This document shows positions 10,426-19,789 of a stretch of DNA of 64,000 nucleotides, one piece after another (the stretch's first letter is position 1; each line of letters begins with the position of its first letter). The position numbers and the translations under genes were made by a program. Below the pieces are notes generated by a model. It had not been told where the DNA came from. It saw nothing but the letters and a program-made list of their open reading frames with translations, and did not search any database. Source of the DNA: Nonomuraea sp. NBC_00507 (GTDB lineage Bacteria; Actinomycetota; Actinomycetes; Streptosporangiales; Streptosporangiaceae); the NCBI RefSeq assembly GCF_036013525.1, contig NZ_CP107853.1:9486001-9550000 (forward strand), written 5' to 3'.

Positions 10426-10476
10426 ACCGGGGGATACCATCAAGCTGATTCGGATGTACTTGTGAAGGGGAGTGGC

Positions 10477-10989
10477 GTGACGAGGGAAGTACGCGCTTTT
10501 GCGGTAACTGTCCTCACACTCGCCACTTTGGGGCTCGGGGCCGGGCTGCTCTGGTCGGGCATGTCGCCGCGGGCTCCGTACCAGGTCACGGAGCAAGGGC
10601 TGGTGCTGGCCGACCCGTCCACGCAGGCGCTGATCGCGGCCGACGGCTGGTTCGCGGTGATCACGGGCGGGATGGGGCTGCTCTGCGGCGGGGTCGCGTG
10701 GTTCGCCGGGCGGCGCTGGATGCCGGCGGTGCTGCTCGGGTTGTGCGCGGGCGGGCTGGTGGCCGCGGCGCTGACGTACTGGATCGGGTCCACGTTCACG
10801 ATCGGGGCGGTCGCGGTGGAGGCCGCGGCGGCGCCCGGGGTGAAGATCGTCCCGGGCGCGCTGAAGCTGACCGCCGACGGTGTGCTGCTGTCCTGGCCGC
10901 TGCTCGCGGTGGGGTTGTTCGGGCTGCTGGAAGGCATGCACGGGTACCGGGAGTCGCCGCTGCGGCAACCGTACGGGGAGCCGCTCTAA
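10477..10989 (+). CDS. DUF2567 family membrane protein
   Basis: A 170-residue protein with four predicted membrane helices: about residues 5-27, 53-75, 79-102 and 140-158. The pattern of a helix, a short extracytoplasmic loop with YQVTEQGLVLADPSTQA, and then three helices matches the actinobacterial DUF2567 family, whose function is unknown. The GTG at 10477 follows an AGGGGAG ribosome site; an in-frame GTG at 10462 is less well placed. It is divergent from murA, and its TAA stop overlaps the stop of the convergent amidase gene. No function is proposed. Confidence 0.72.
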   Translation: MTREVRAFAVTVLTLATLGLGAGLLWSGMSPRAPYQVTEQGLVLADPSTQALIAADGWFAVITGGMGLLCGGVAWFAGRRWMPAVLLGLCAGGLVAAALTYWIGSTFTIGAVAVEAAAAPGVKIVPGALKLTADGVLLSWPLLAVGLFGLLEGMHGYRESPLRQPYGEPL

Positions 10990-12356
10990 AGCGGCGGGCG
11001 GCGCAGCCCGTGCTGTGTGGCCTGCTCGAACGCGCGGGCCACGCGCAGAACCCTGGCGTCCTCGAACGGCCTGCCGACGATCTGCACCCCCACGGGCAGC
11101 CCGTCCGGCGTGAACCCGGCCGGGACGGAGGCCGCCGGCGCGTGCAGGACGCTGATCCAGTACGCCGAGCGCATCCATGCGAGGTAGTCGGGCAGCCGTT
11201 GCCCGTTGATCTCGCTGACGTGCGGATGCTCGACCGGGAACGGCGGCACCTGGCTGACCACTGTGATCAGCACGTCGTAGGTGTCGAAGAACGCGGCCAT
11301 GCGCTGGTAGAGGCGGCTGCGTGCCTGCTCGGCGCGGGCCAGGTCGGCCCCGGTGACCTTGCGGCCCTGCTCGACGTTCCACGCGGTGTTGGGACCGAGC
11401 CCGTCCAGATCCCCGAAGGACAGCGTGTAGTTCCAGGCCCGGTAGGTGCGGAAGGCGTCCTCGGCCTCCGACAGATCCAGCTCGACCTCCTCAACCCGCG
11501 CCCCGAGCCGCTCGAACACGGCGGGCGCGGTGGCGGTGACGGCCGCCGTCCGCGGGTCCACGGGCAAGCCCCCCAGATCCGGGCTCCAGGCGACGCGCAG
11601 GCCCGCGACCCCCTCCTCCGGTTCCGGGGCGAAGATCTCCTTGATCGCGTACGGCGAGCGGCGGTCGAACCCGGCGATGGCCCCGAACATCAGCGTGACG
11701 TCCTCGACCGTGCGCGCCATGGGACCGAGGACGGACAGCGTGTACCAGGCGTTGGAGTCGGACACGACGGGCACCCGGCCGGGGGTGGGACGCAGGCCCA
11801 CGACGTTGCAGAAGGAGGCCGGGTTACGCAGCGAGCCGCCCATGTCGGACCCGTCGGCCAGCGGCACCATGCCGGTGGCGAGGGCCGCGGCCGCTCCCCC
11901 GCTGCTGCCTCCGGCCGACTTGGCGAGGTCGTAGGGGTTTCTGGTGGCGCCGAAGACCTCGTTGACGGTGTGGGAGCCGGTGCCGAACTCGGGGGTGTTG
12001 GTCTTGCCGACGGTGATGGCGCCCGCCGCCCGCAGCCGCCGGACGATCAGGTCGTCCTGGCCGGGAACGTTGCCGGCGAAGAGCGGCGAGCCGTAGGTGG
12101 TGCGGATGCCGGCGGTGTCGACGAGGTCCTTGTGCGCGACGGGCAGGCCGTGCAGCGGCCCCTCCGGCTCGCGCGCGTCCGCGCGCCCGGCCGCCGCCAG
12201 GGCCTGCTCGGCCACCAGGGTCACGATGGCGTTGACGCGGGGATTGACCTCCTCGATGCGGTCGAGGCAGGCCTGGACGACCTCGACCGCGCTCACGTGC
12301 CTGGTGCGGATCAGATGTGCCAGCTCGGTCGCGCTGAGGTAGTGCAGTTCGCTCAC
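10986..12356 (-). CDS. Amidase, amidase-signature family
   Basis: A 456-residue cytoplasmic hydrolase of the amidase-signature family, which cleaves amide bonds through a Ser-cisSer-Lys triad. The lysine lies in GLPVAHKDLVDTAG, the two serines in AKSAGGSSGGAAAALATG and GSDMGGSLRNPASF. Close relatives include general amidases, 6-aminohexanoate dimer hydrolases and the GatA subunit. GatA is unlikely because no gatB or gatC is adjacent and the C-terminus (VLHAPAASVPAGFTPDGLPVGVQIVG) is of the general amidase type. The substrate is unknown. Start is GTG at 12356. The stop codon overlaps the convergent DUF2567 stop. Confidence 0.88.
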   Translation of the reverse strand: MSELHYLSATELAHLIRTRHVSAVEVVQACLDRIEEVNPRVNAIVTLVAEQALAAAGRADAREPEGPLHGLPVAHKDLVDTAGIRTTYGSPLFAGNVPGQDDLIVRRLRAAGAITVGKTNTPEFGTGSHTVNEVFGATRNPYDLAKSAGGSSGGAAAALATGMVPLADGSDMGGSLRNPASFCNVVGLRPTPGRVPVVSDSNAWYTLSVLGPMARTVEDVTLMFGAIAGFDRRSPYAIKEIFAPEPEEGVAGLRVAWSPDLGGLPVDPRTAAVTATAPAVFERLGARVEEVELDLSEAEDAFRTYRAWNYTLSFGDLDGLGPNTAWNVEQGRKVTGADLARAEQARSRLYQRMAAFFDTYDVLITVVSQVPPFPVEHPHVSEINGQRLPDYLAWMRSAYWISVLHAPAASVPAGFTPDGLPVGVQIVGRPFEDARVLRVARAFEQATQHGLRRPPL

Positions 12357-12433
12357 TCTTGCGATCCTGCCCCACGCGGGGCGGCCGGGCGACGGCGAGG
12401 GTTGCCCACCGCCGCCCCTCCGCCTCGTCGAGA

Positions 12434-15400
12434 TCAGGCCCCCAGGCAGGCCGGGCCGAGCAGCTGCTTGAGGTCGCCCATCAGGGCAGGCGAGGGGGTC
12501 ACCCGCAGGCGATCGTCAACGCGCATCACGGTCGTCTTGGGCCCGTTGTGGACCTGCAGATGGACCTCGGAGGTGCCCGGGTGGGTGGTGAGGATCTCCT
12601 TCAGGCGGCTCACGACCGGCGGCGTGCAGCGGGTCAGCGGCAGGCTCACCAACAGCGGCCCGCCCGCCTCCTGCGTCAGGTCGGGCGCCGTCACCTCCAT
12701 GGCGATGATCTTGCCGACGTCCTCCCGCTTGTCGATCCGGCCCTTGACGAACACGATCGCGTCCTCGGCCAGGATCGTCGAGCACAGCTGGTAGGCCGAG
12801 GGGAAGACCATCACCTCGATCGCCCCTTCGAGGTCCTCCAGCTGGGTCAGCACCCACGTGTCGCCCTTCTTGGTGACCTTGCGCTGCACCCCGCTCAGGA
12901 TGCCGCCGACGGTCACGATCTGCCCGTCGGGCCGGCTGTCGTCCTGGAGGGCGGCGATCGAGCAGTCGGCCCCGGCCGACAGGATGTGCTCGACGCCGAA
13001 CAGTGGATGGTCGGACACGTAGAGGCCCAGCATCTCCCGCTCGAACTGCAGCAGGGTGGTCTTGTCCCACTCCCCCGGCGGGATCTGCACGTCGAACGTC
13101 TGGTCCTCGCCGCCGTCGACCCCGCCGAACAACGAGTCCTGGCCGATGGCCTCGTTCTTCTTGATGTCGATGATCGCGTCGACGGCCTGCTCGTGCACCA
13201 TGACCAGGCCCTTGCGCACGTGGCCGAGGGAGTCGAAGGCGCCCGCCTTGATCAGGGACTCGATCACGCGCTTGTTGCAGGCGAGCGCGGGCACCTTGCG
13301 CAGGAAGTCCTTGAAGTCGGCGAAGCGGCCCTTCTCCTTGCGGGCGGCGATGATGCCGTCGACGACGTTGGCGCCGACGTTGCGGACGGCCGACAGGCCG
13401 AAGCGGATGTCGGTGCCGCGCGGGGTGAAGTCGAAGTCGGAGTCGTTGACGTCCGGCGGGAACACCTTGATGCCCATGCGGCGGCACTCGTTGAGGTAGA
13501 GGGCCGACTTGTCCTTGTCGTCCTTCACCGACGACAGCAGCGCGGCCATGTAGGCGGCCGGGTGGTTGGCCTTGAGGTAGGCCGTCCAGTAGGACACCAG
13601 GCCGTAGCCGGCGGTGTGGGCCTTGTTGAAGGCGTAGTCGGAGAACGGCAGCAGGATGTCCCACAGCGCCTTGATGGCCGCGGCCGAGAAGCCGTTGTCC
13701 TGCATGCCCTTCTCGAAGAACTCGAACTGCTTGTCCAGCTCGGACTTCTTCTTCTTGCCCATGGCGCGGCGCAGCAGGTCGGCGCCGCCCAGCGAGTAGC
13801 CGGCGACCTTCTGCGCGATGGCCATGACCTGCTCCTGATAGACGATCAGGCCGTGGGTCGTGGACAGGATCTCCTTCAGCGGCTCCTCGAGCTCCGGGTG
13901 GATCGGGACGATCTCCTGCTGGCCGTTCTTGCGGAGCGCGTAGTTGGTGTGCGAGTTGGCGCCCATCGGGCCCGGACGGTAGAGCGCGAGCGCCGCGGAG
14001 ATGTCCTCGAAGTTGTCGGGGCGCATGAGCCGCAGCAGCGAGCGCATGCCGCCGCCGTCCAGCTGGAAGATGCCGAGCGTGTCGCCCCGGGCCAGCAGCT
14101 CATAGGACTTGCGGTCGTCCAGCGGCAACTGCAGCAGGTCGATCTGCTCGCCGGTGGTGGACTCGATCATCTTCAGGCAGTCGTCGATGATCGTGAGGTT
14201 GCGCAGGCCCAGGAAGTCCATCTTCAGCAGGCCGAGCGTCTCGCAGGTCGGATAGTCGAACTGCGTGATGATCGCGCCGTCGGAGTCGCGGCGCATGACC
14301 GGGATGTAGTCGGTCAGCACCTCGGCCGACATGATCACGCCGGCGGCGTGCACGCCGGTCTGCCTGATCAGGCCCTCCAGGCCCTTGCCGAGGTCCATCG
14401 TCGCCTTGACGTCGACGTCCTCTTCGTAGAGCCTGCGCAGCTCGCCGGCCTCGGCGTAACGCGGGTGGTCCTTGTCGAAGATGCCCGACAGCGGGATGTC
14501 CTTGCCCATGACGGCGGGCGGGAAGGCCTTGGAGACCTTGTCGCCCAGCGCGTAGGGGTAGCCCAGGACGCGGCCCGCGTCCTTGATGGCGGCCTTGGCC
14601 TTGATGGTGCCGAACGTGGCGATCATGGCGACCTTGTCGGCGCCCCACTTCTCGGTGACATATCTGATCACGTCGCCGCGCCTGCGCTCGTCGAAGTCGA
14701 TGTCGACGTCAGGCATGGACACGCGCTCGGGGTTGAGGAAGCGCTCGAAGATCAGGCCGTGCGGGATGGGGTCGAGGTCGGTGATGCCCAGCGCGTACGC
14801 CACCAGCGAGCCGGCCGCCGAGCCACGGCCCGGTCCGACGCGGATGCCGTTGTTCTTGGCCCACATGATGAAGTCGGCGACCACGAGGAAGTAGCTCGGG
14901 AAGCCCATCTGGACGATGACCCGCAGCTCTTTTTCCGCCCACTCGCGGTGCTCCTCGTCCACCCCCTCGGGGAAGCGCCGCTCGAGCCCCTTCCAGACCT
15001 CCTGGCGGAAGTATTGCTCCTCGGTCATGCCGTCCGGGACGGGGAAGGTCGGCATGAGGTTTTTGTGCTCGAAGAAGCCGGTCGGGTCGACCTTCTCCGC
15101 CACCAGCAGCGTGTTGCGGCAGCCCTCCGCCCACAGGTCGGAGGAGTCGACCGCGCGCATCTCGTCGGCGTTCTTGATGTAGTAGCCGCTGCCGTCGAAG
15201 CGGAACCTGTCGGGGTCCGACAGCTGCTTGCCGGTCTGGATGCACAGCAGGGCGTCGTGGGAGGGGGCGTCGGACTCGTAGGTGTAGTGGGAGTCGTTGG
15301 TGACCAGCGGCGGGATGTCCAGCTCCCTGCTGATCCTGGTCAGCCCGTCGCGGACGCGGCGCTCGATGTCGAGGCCGTGGTCCATGATCTCCAGGTAGAA

Positions 15401-15958
15401 GTTGTCCTTGCCGAAGATCTCCTGGAATTTCGCCGCGGCCTGGACCGCCGCGTCGTATTGGCCGAGCCGCAGCCGCGTCTGCACCTCGCCAGACGGGCAG
15501 CCGGTCGTGGCCATCAGGCCGTCGGCGTGCTCGGCGAGGATCTCGGCGTCCATGCGCGCCCACTTGCGGACGAAGCCCTCGGTGTAGGCACGCGAGCTGA
15601 GCTTCATCAGGTTGTGCAGGCCCGTCTTGTTGCGGGCCCAGATCGTCATGTGGGTGTAGTAGCCGCCGGCCGAGACGTCGTCCCTCTTCTGGTGCGGCTC
15701 GCCCCACAGCACCGGGCGCTTGTTGTGGCGGTTTTCCGGCGCGACGTAGGCCTCGATGCCGATGATCGGCTTGATGCCGGCGCCGGTCGCCTGCTTGTAG
15801 AAGTCGTAGGCGCCGTGCATGTTGCCGTGGTCGGTGATCGCGATCGCGGGCATGCCCAGCTCGCCGACCTGTTTGAACATCTGCTTCAGACGGGCGGCGC
15901 CGTCGAGCATCGAATATTCCGTATGCACATGCAGATGCACGAACGAGTCGGACGACAT
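12434..15958 (-). CDS. dnaE: DNA polymerase III alpha subunit, replicative (DnaE1 type)
   Basis: The replicative DNA polymerase. At 1174 residues it matches actinobacterial DnaE1 (about 1180), not the shorter mutasome DnaE2. The N-terminal PHP domain begins [17 protein letters not shown] and keeps its metal-binding histidines, so proofreading by the PHP domain is plausible. The polymerase palm carries [13 protein letters not shown] at 416-428 with two catalytic aspartates. Fingers, helix-hairpin-helix and a C-terminal OB fold ([13 protein letters not shown]) follow. The ATG at 15958 has a GGGAGG ribosome site 9 nt upstream; the reading frame is open much further upstream, but that is a shadow of the divergent permease gene. 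Essential and probably transcribed alone. Confidence 0.96.
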   Translation of the reverse strand: MSSDSFVHLHVHTEYSMLDGAARLKQMFKQVGELGMPAIAITDHGNMHGAYDFYKQATGAGIKPIIGIEAYVAPENRHNKRPVLWGEPHQKRDDVSAGGYYTHMTIWARNKTGLHNLMKLSSRAYTEGFVRKWARMDAEILAEHADGLMATTGCPSGEVQTRLRLGQYDAAVQAAAKFQEIFGKDNFYLEIMDHGLDIERRVRDGLTRISRELDIPPLVTNDSHYTYESDAPSHDALLCIQTGKQLSDPDRFRFDGSGYYIKNADEMRAVDSSDLWAEGCRNTLLVAEKVDPTGFFEHKNLMPTFPVPDGMTEEQYFRQEVWKGLERRFPEGVDEEHREWAEKELRVIVQMGFPSYFLVVADFIMWAKNNGIRVGPGRGSAAGSLVAYALGITDLDPIPHGLIFERFLNPERVSMPDVDIDFDERRRGDVIRYVTEKWGADKVAMIATFGTIKAKAAIKDAGRVLGYPYALGDKVSKAFPPAVMGKDIPLSGIFDKDHPRYAEAGELRRLYEEDVDVKATMDLGKGLEGLIRQTGVHAAGVIMSAEVLTDYIPVMRRDSDGAIITQFDYPTCETLGLLKMDFLGLRNLTIIDDCLKMIESTTGEQIDLLQLPLDDRKSYELLARGDTLGIFQLDGGGMRSLLRLMRPDNFEDISAALALYRPGPMGANSHTNYALRKNGQQEIVPIHPELEEPLKEILSTTHGLIVYQEQVMAIAQKVAGYSLGGADLLRRAMGKKKKSELDKQFEFFEKGMQDNGFSAAAIKALWDILLPFSDYAFNKAHTAGYGLVSYWTAYLKANHPAAYMAALLSSVKDDKDKSALYLNECRRMGIKVFPPDVNDSDFDFTPRGTDIRFGLSAVRNVGANVVDGIIAARKEKGRFADFKDFLRKVPALACNKRVIESLIKAGAFDSLGHVRKGLVMVHEQAVDAIIDIKKNEAIGQDSLFGGVDGGEDQTFDVQIPPGEWDKTTLLQFEREMLGLYVSDHPLFGVEHILSAGADCSIAALQDDSRPDGQIVTVGGILSGVQRKVTKKGDTWVLTQLEDLEGAIEVMVFPSAYQLCSTILAEDAIVFVKGRIDKREDVGKIIAMEVTAPDLTQEAGGPLLVSLPLTRCTPPVVSRLKEILTTHPGTSEVHLQVHNGPKTTVMRVDDRLRVTPSPALMGDLKQLLGPACLGA

Positions 15959-16129
15959 GGAGCGGCGCCTCCCGATCTGAAGCTGTGTTTGGTGCGCTCT
16001 GACTCTAGTGGCCCGGACCGACATTCCGGGGTTGCACGGCGCGATCAGCCGGAACGGCGTGCCGGTGGCCGGCGCGCTGACCTGCACCGATATCGTCTCA
16101 GTTACGGAAAGTAGTGGAGGAGACACTCG

Positions 16130-17482
16130 GTGCGCACGAAAACGGACGAAGGATACACACACGCGCTGGGCAACCGGCAGGTCCAGATGATCGCGATCGG
16201 CGGGGCGATCGGGGTGGGCCTGTTCCTCGGCGCCGGCGGCCGGCTGGCCGCCACGGGACCCGCCCTGGTGCTGTCGTACGCCGCCGCCGGGCTCGCCGCG
16301 TTCTTCGTCATGCGCGCGCTGGGCGAGCTCGTGCTCTACCGCCCGGTGTCGGGGTCGTTCGTCGAGTACGCGAACGAGTTCATCGGCCCGTGGGCGGCCT
16401 TCGCCAGCGGCTGGATGTACTGGGTCAACTGGGCGTTCACCGGCATCGCCGAGCTGACCGCGATCGCCGCGTACATCCACTACTGGGCGCCGGCGTTCCC
16501 CCAATGGGCGACGGCGCTGATCGCGCTGGGCTTCGTGCTGACGGTCAACCTGCTGTCGGTCCGGCTGTTCGGGGAGCTGGAGTTCTGGTTCGCCATGCTG
16601 AAGGTCCTGGCGATCACGGTCTTCCTCGTGGTGGGGCTGGTGCTCGTGGTCTTCTCCATCGGCCAGGCGGGGCCGCACAACCTGGTCGCGCACGGCGGCT
16701 TCACCCCGACCGGGTTCCCGCTCGTGCTGATGAGCCTGCAATCGGTGGTGTTCGCGTACGCGTCGATCGAGCTGGTCGGCATCACGGCGGGCGAGACGGC
16801 CAGGCCGGACGAGGTCATGCCGAAGGCGATCAACGGCGTGGTGTGGCGCATCGCGATCTTCTACGTGGGTTCGGTGGCGTTGCTGGCCATGGTGCTGCCG
16901 TGGACGGCGTACCGCGCGGGCGAGTCCCCCTTCGTGACGGTCTTCTCCGGTCTGGGCATCCCGTGGGCGGGCGACGCCATGAACCTCGTCGTGATCACCG
17001 CCGCGATGTCGTCCTGCAACTCGGGTCTGTACGCCACGGGCCGCATCCTGCGTTCGATGGCCATGAAGAGCGAGGCGCCACGCTTCGCGGGGGCGCTCAG
17101 CACCCGTCACGTGCCGATCGGGGGCATCGTGTTCACCGCGGCCACGTTCCTGGCGGGGGTGGCGCTGTTCTACTTCCTGCCGGAGCGGGCGTTCAACATC
17201 GCCACGGCGGTCGCCTCGCTCGGCGTGATCACCACCTGGGGCGTGCTGGTCCACTGCCAGACCCGGCTGCGGCGGTCGGGGCACCGCTCGACGTTCCCCA
17301 TGCCGGGCTCGCCGTACACGAACTGGCTGACGCTCGGCTTCCTGGCGCTGGTGGTGCTGCTGATGCCGTTCGCCGACCGCGATCAGCGGATCGCGTTCTT
17401 CCTGATTCCCGCGCTGGCCGTGGCCATCGCGCTGGGCTGGCTGGCCGTCAAGCGGCGGCGCGTGGCGACCGCGGCGCGCTGA
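16130..17482 (+). CDS. Amino acid permease, APC superfamily (AnsP/GabP-like)
   Basis: A 450-residue membrane transporter with about 12 helices. The first helix has the APC signature [20 protein letters not shown], followed by [25 protein letters not shown]. The stretch [21 protein letters not shown] is the conserved helix 6 loop of the amino-acid/cation symporter group that includes AnsP, GabP, CycA and ProY. It should import an amino acid with protons; the exact substrate cannot be read from sequence. The GTG at 16130 is preceded by a clear GGAGGAG. Divergent from dnaE and followed within 47 nt by a lipase gene, perhaps read on the same transcript. Confidence 0.86.
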   Translation: MRTKTDEGYTHALGNRQVQMIAIGGAIGVGLFLGAGGRLAATGPALVLSYAAAGLAAFFVMRALGELVLYRPVSGSFVEYANEFIGPWAAFASGWMYWVNWAFTGIAELTAIAAYIHYWAPAFPQWATALIALGFVLTVNLLSVRLFGELEFWFAMLKVLAITVFLVVGLVLVVFSIGQAGPHNLVAHGGFTPTGFPLVLMSLQSVVFAYASIELVGITAGETARPDEVMPKAINGVVWRIAIFYVGSVALLAMVLPWTAYRAGESPFVTVFSGLGIPWAGDAMNLVVITAAMSSCNSGLYATGRILRSMAMKSEAPRFAGALSTRHVPIGGIVFTAATFLAGVALFYFLPERAFNIATAVASLGVITTWGVLVHCQTRLRRSGHRSTFPMPGSPYTNWLTLGFLALVVLLMPFADRDQRIAFFLIPALAVAIALGWLAVKRRRVATAAR

Positions 17483-17528
17483 TCGCCGGGTTACCCTCGA
17501 TGGAGTCGCCGTTCCGGGGGAGGCCGCG

Positions 17529-18572
17529 CTGCAGGAGTCGAGACGGCGCACCATCATCCACATCGCCGCCGCCGCGGCCGCCGGCGTCGCGCTCGCGCTG
17601 GCGTTGCTGCCCTTGGGCGTCTACCCCAAGCTGGCCTGCGCCCTTCTGGACGCGGGCTGCCCTGACGGCGGCCCGCCGCGCGGCGGGTTACCCCAGGTGG
17701 TCCGCCTGACGCCGGTGCAGGTCGCGCAGAGCGGGGCATACGTCGCGCTCGGCGACTCCTTCTCCTCCGGCGAGGGCGTCTACGAGCTGGATAAACAGCC
17801 GCTCAACGACGGCGCCGACCGCTGCCATCGCGCCTCCGGCTCCTACGTGCCGCTGGTCGCCCAGGCCTACCGCTTCGCCGGCGGCACCGCCTTCTACGCC
17901 TGCAGCGGCGCCACCACCGGCCAGCTCTTCTCCGGCCAGTGGGGCCACCGGCCGCAGATCACCCGCGTGGGCCCGGCCGCGAGCCTGGTGACGCTGAGCA
18001 TCGGTGGCAACGACGCGGGCTTCACCAAGGTCCTGACCGCCTGCATCGCCAAGCTGCCGTGGTCGTCGGCCTGCGTCGATCAGGACGCGGCCGTCGCCGG
18101 CCGCATCGAGCGGCTGCGTACCGACATGTCCAAGGTCCTGCGCGAGCTGCGCGTCCGCGCGCCCCACGCGAGGATCGTCGTGCTTGGCTACCCGCGGCCG
18201 TTCCCCCGGGATCCCGTGGCTTCCGTGGACAATCTCACGGTCGAGGACCAGCGATGGCTCAACGGGGTGACGCGGCGGCTCAACGACACGGTGGGGGCGG
18301 TGGTGGCCGAGTTCGACCGGGCGATCGCGGCCTTCGAGGGGCCGGGGAGCGTCGAATACGTCGACGCCTACGAGGCGTTCACCGGGCACGAGGTAGGGCG
18401 GCCGCAACCCTATCTGAACGGGCTGCACATGGACATGGAGGAGCTCAAGGTCAACGCCCGCAGCTACCACCCGACGGGCGACGGCTACCGCCTCTTCGCC
18501 GGCCTGATCACCCAGCAGATCGCGGACGGCCCGGGCCGTCCCATGAACAACTTCCACCTCGCCACCCCATAG
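17529..18572 (+). CDS. Secreted SGNH/GDSL lipase-esterase, probable CTG start
   Basis: An SGNH hydrolase of the actinomycete secreted lipase type. Block I is [13 protein letters not shown] (nucleophile near residue 77), block III is SIGGNDAGF, and the catalytic His is in [13 protein letters not shown]. Several cysteines suggest disulfides outside the cell. The signal sequence (three Arg, then a hydrophobic run ending LALLPLG) lies upstream of the first TTG at 17604, and that frame has no ATG, GTG or TTG before it. A CTG at 17529 stands 5 nt after GGGGGAGG and is the best start, giving 347 residues. A frameshift after the ATG at 17500 is the alternative. Likely an esterase acting on lipids; substrate unknown. 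Confidence 0.8.
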   Translation: MQESRRRTIIHIAAAAAAGVALALALLPLGVYPKLACALLDAGCPDGGPPRGGLPQVVRLTPVQVAQSGAYVALGDSFSSGEGVYELDKQPLNDGADRCHRASGSYVPLVAQAYRFAGGTAFYACSGATTGQLFSGQWGHRPQITRVGPAASLVTLSIGGNDAGFTKVLTACIAKLPWSSACVDQDAAVAGRIERLRTDMSKVLRELRVRAPHARIVVLGYPRPFPRDPVASVDNLTVEDQRWLNGVTRRLNDTVGAVVAEFDRAIAAFEGPGSVEYVDAYEAFTGHEVGRPQPYLNGLHMDMEELKVNARSYHPTGDGYRLFAGLITQQIADGPGRPMNNFHLATP

Positions 18573-18584
18573 CCGTCCCCCGGC

Positions 18585-19502
18585 TCACGGTGCCGCGCGT
18601 TCCTCGGCGAGGTGGAGGCCGGCCTCGATCACGGCGTTCATGATGGGGGCCAGGCGCGCCTGGCCCAGCGAGGGCGCCCGCAGGGCCATCCGCGCCACCA
18701 GGGCACGTTCCCTGGCCATGTCCCGCCCCGCGAACCCGCCGACCGGCTTGATGCGTTGCACGATGCCCGCCAGGGCGGCGCGCTGCTCGAGGAGGGTCGC
18801 CAGGGCGGCGTCCACGCGGTCGATCGCCGCACGGCACTCCGGCACCGTGGCGGGCGCCTCCGGGCGCAGCAGCGCGCCGACGACGGTCACGGCCTCTTCC
18901 GCCACGCGCAGGGCCGCCAGCGGGTCCGCCGCCGATTCGGGACCCGCGCTGTCGATGATCAGGCCGTCGGCGCCGGCCGCCACCGCGGCCGCCGACAGCC
19001 CGAGGTCCCCGGAGACGTCGGCGAGGACGGGCCGGCCCGAGATCATCCGGGCCGCTCGCATCAGGCCCAGGTCGGGCCATCTGCCCACGGCCTGGCCGGG
19101 CCGGCCCGTCGGACTGTGTCGCCGAGCTCCTTCGCAGAGGATCACCCGCCCGTCGCCCTCACTCGCGCAGTAGTCGGCCAGACCCAGCCATTCCTCCACC
19201 GGCGCCGACGGCCGCCGCTCGACCACCACCGGCAGCCCGAGCCCGGCCGCCGCGCGCACCAGCGGGATGTCGCGCGTCCACGAGGCCCCCACCACCACGG
19301 CGTCCGCCAGCTCGGCGATCGCCGGCAAATCGGCCGCCGAGTGCGGCTCCGCCAGCGTGACCCGATCACGCAACACCTCGTAGGCGTCCGCCCGCCCGCC
19401 ATGAGCCCGCAGGCTCACCCTGCTGCCGATCATCACGGCGGGCCCGTCGCCCACGAGCAGGTCTCCGACGGCGACCGCGTGCCGTTCCAACGTCGATGAC
19501 AT
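18585..19502 (-). CDS. Degenerate DAHP synthase-like domain fused to AroQ chorismate mutase
   Basis: A 305-residue two-part protein. The C-terminal 90 residues are an AroQ chorismate mutase (chorismate to prephenate, for Phe and Tyr). The expected active-site residues are visible: Arg in CRAAIDRVDAAL, Arg in LLEQRAALAG, Lys in QRIKPVGG, Asp, Arg and Glu in GRDMARER. The N-terminal 210 residues align with the second half of type I-beta DAHP synthases (APVEEWLGLADY, EGDGRVILCEG, AAGADGLIID). However, the KPRTSPY region is absent, GARNMQ is GASWTR and DPSH is DVSG, so DAHP synthesis is unlikely. The ATG at 19502 has a GGTGGAG site. An attenuator-like leader precedes it. Confidence 0.78.
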   Translation of the reverse strand: MSSTLERHAVAVGDLLVGDGPAVMIGSRVSLRAHGGRADAYEVLRDRVTLAEPHSAADLPAIAELADAVVVGASWTRDIPLVRAAAGLGLPVVVERRPSAPVEEWLGLADYCASEGDGRVILCEGARRHSPTGRPGQAVGRWPDLGLMRAARMISGRPVLADVSGDLGLSAAAVAAGADGLIIDSAGPESAADPLAALRVAEEAVTVVGALLRPEAPATVPECRAAIDRVDAALATLLEQRAALAGIVQRIKPVGGFAGRDMARERALVARMALRAPSLGQARLAPIMNAVIEAGLHLAEERAAP

Positions 19503-19550
19503 TCTTGACTCCACCTTCGGGCCGGCTCCCTGAAGCCGGCGGGGAAAACC

Positions 19551-19579
19551 AAAAAGGCAGAGACGGGCGTCTCTGCCTT
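19551..19579 (-). terminator. Intrinsic terminator upstream of the chorismate mutase gene (attenuator)
   Basis: On the minus strand a perfect 12-bp stem (19554-19565 with 19568-19579, loop of 2) is followed by five T. It lies between a short leader ORF and the coding start, in the promoter region of divergent genes, so it cannot be the end of another gene. A second 7-bp stem (GCCGGCT/AGCCGGC, 19521-19540) lies just before the ribosome site. Confidence 0.75.
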
Positions 19580-19599
19580 GTGCCGACTCCAGGTGGTCG

Positions 19600-19656
19600 C
19601 TAGCCGCCGACCGGCCCTCCCGGAGCCGGCTCGGTAAACGCGTAGCGACAAGTCAT
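19600..19656 (-). CDS. Leader peptide of the chorismate mutase attenuator
   Basis: An 18-codon ORF, MTCRYAFTEPAPGGPVGG. It contains neighbouring Tyr (TAC) and Phe (TTT) codons; TTT is rare in such a GC-rich genome. It ends 20 nt before the terminator stem. Bases in its Cys-Arg-Tyr codons (GTCGCTA) can pair with TAGCGAC at its stop codon, a possible competing hairpin. The ATG follows TAGGGT by 6 nt and has no Shine-Dalgarno, so it probably begins a leaderless transcript. Ribosome stalling at Tyr or Phe codons could prevent terminator formation and raise expression of the downstream aromatic gene. The peptide itself is not one I recognise. Confidence 0.6.
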   Translation of the reverse strand: MTCRYAFTEPAPGGPVGG

Positions 19657-19662
19657 ATTCAG

Positions 19663-19668
19663 ACCCTA
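19663..19668 (-). promoter_or_regulatory. Candidate -10 element for the leader transcript
   Basis: TAGGGT, fitting TANNNT, lies 6 nt before the leader ATG at 19656. No strong -35 is visible. Confidence 0.4.
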
Positions 19669-19789
19669 CCCCACCCCTCCACCTGCTGGACGCTCGTTCT
19701 CACATGGCGGACTGACCTTCCGGCGAGTCGCCGTTGATCCCTCGCTATGGGAGTATTTCTTGGCCTAGAGGGAGGGTTTGAGGCCGTTG

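Noticed and set aside
10986..10989. Overlapping stop codons of DUF2567 and amidase genes as a regulatory feature
   Set aside because: Convergent 4-bp stop overlaps are common in compact genomes and no terminator structure accompanies it.
12359..16114. A 1251-codon open frame on the plus strand opposite dnaE
   Set aside because: Its Val/Gly/Leu/His-rich translation is typical of the antisense of a high-GC gene, and it matches no family pattern.
15959..17563. Extension of the dnaE reading frame by more than 500 codons upstream
   Set aside because: The ATG at 15958 has a proper ribosome site and begins the conserved PHP domain; the extension is antisense to the permease gene and has shadow-frame composition.
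19551..19579. The hairpin as an ordinary gene-end terminator
   Set aside because: It lies between two divergently oriented genes, and the T tract is on the strand of the downstream aromatic gene, so no upstream gene ends there.
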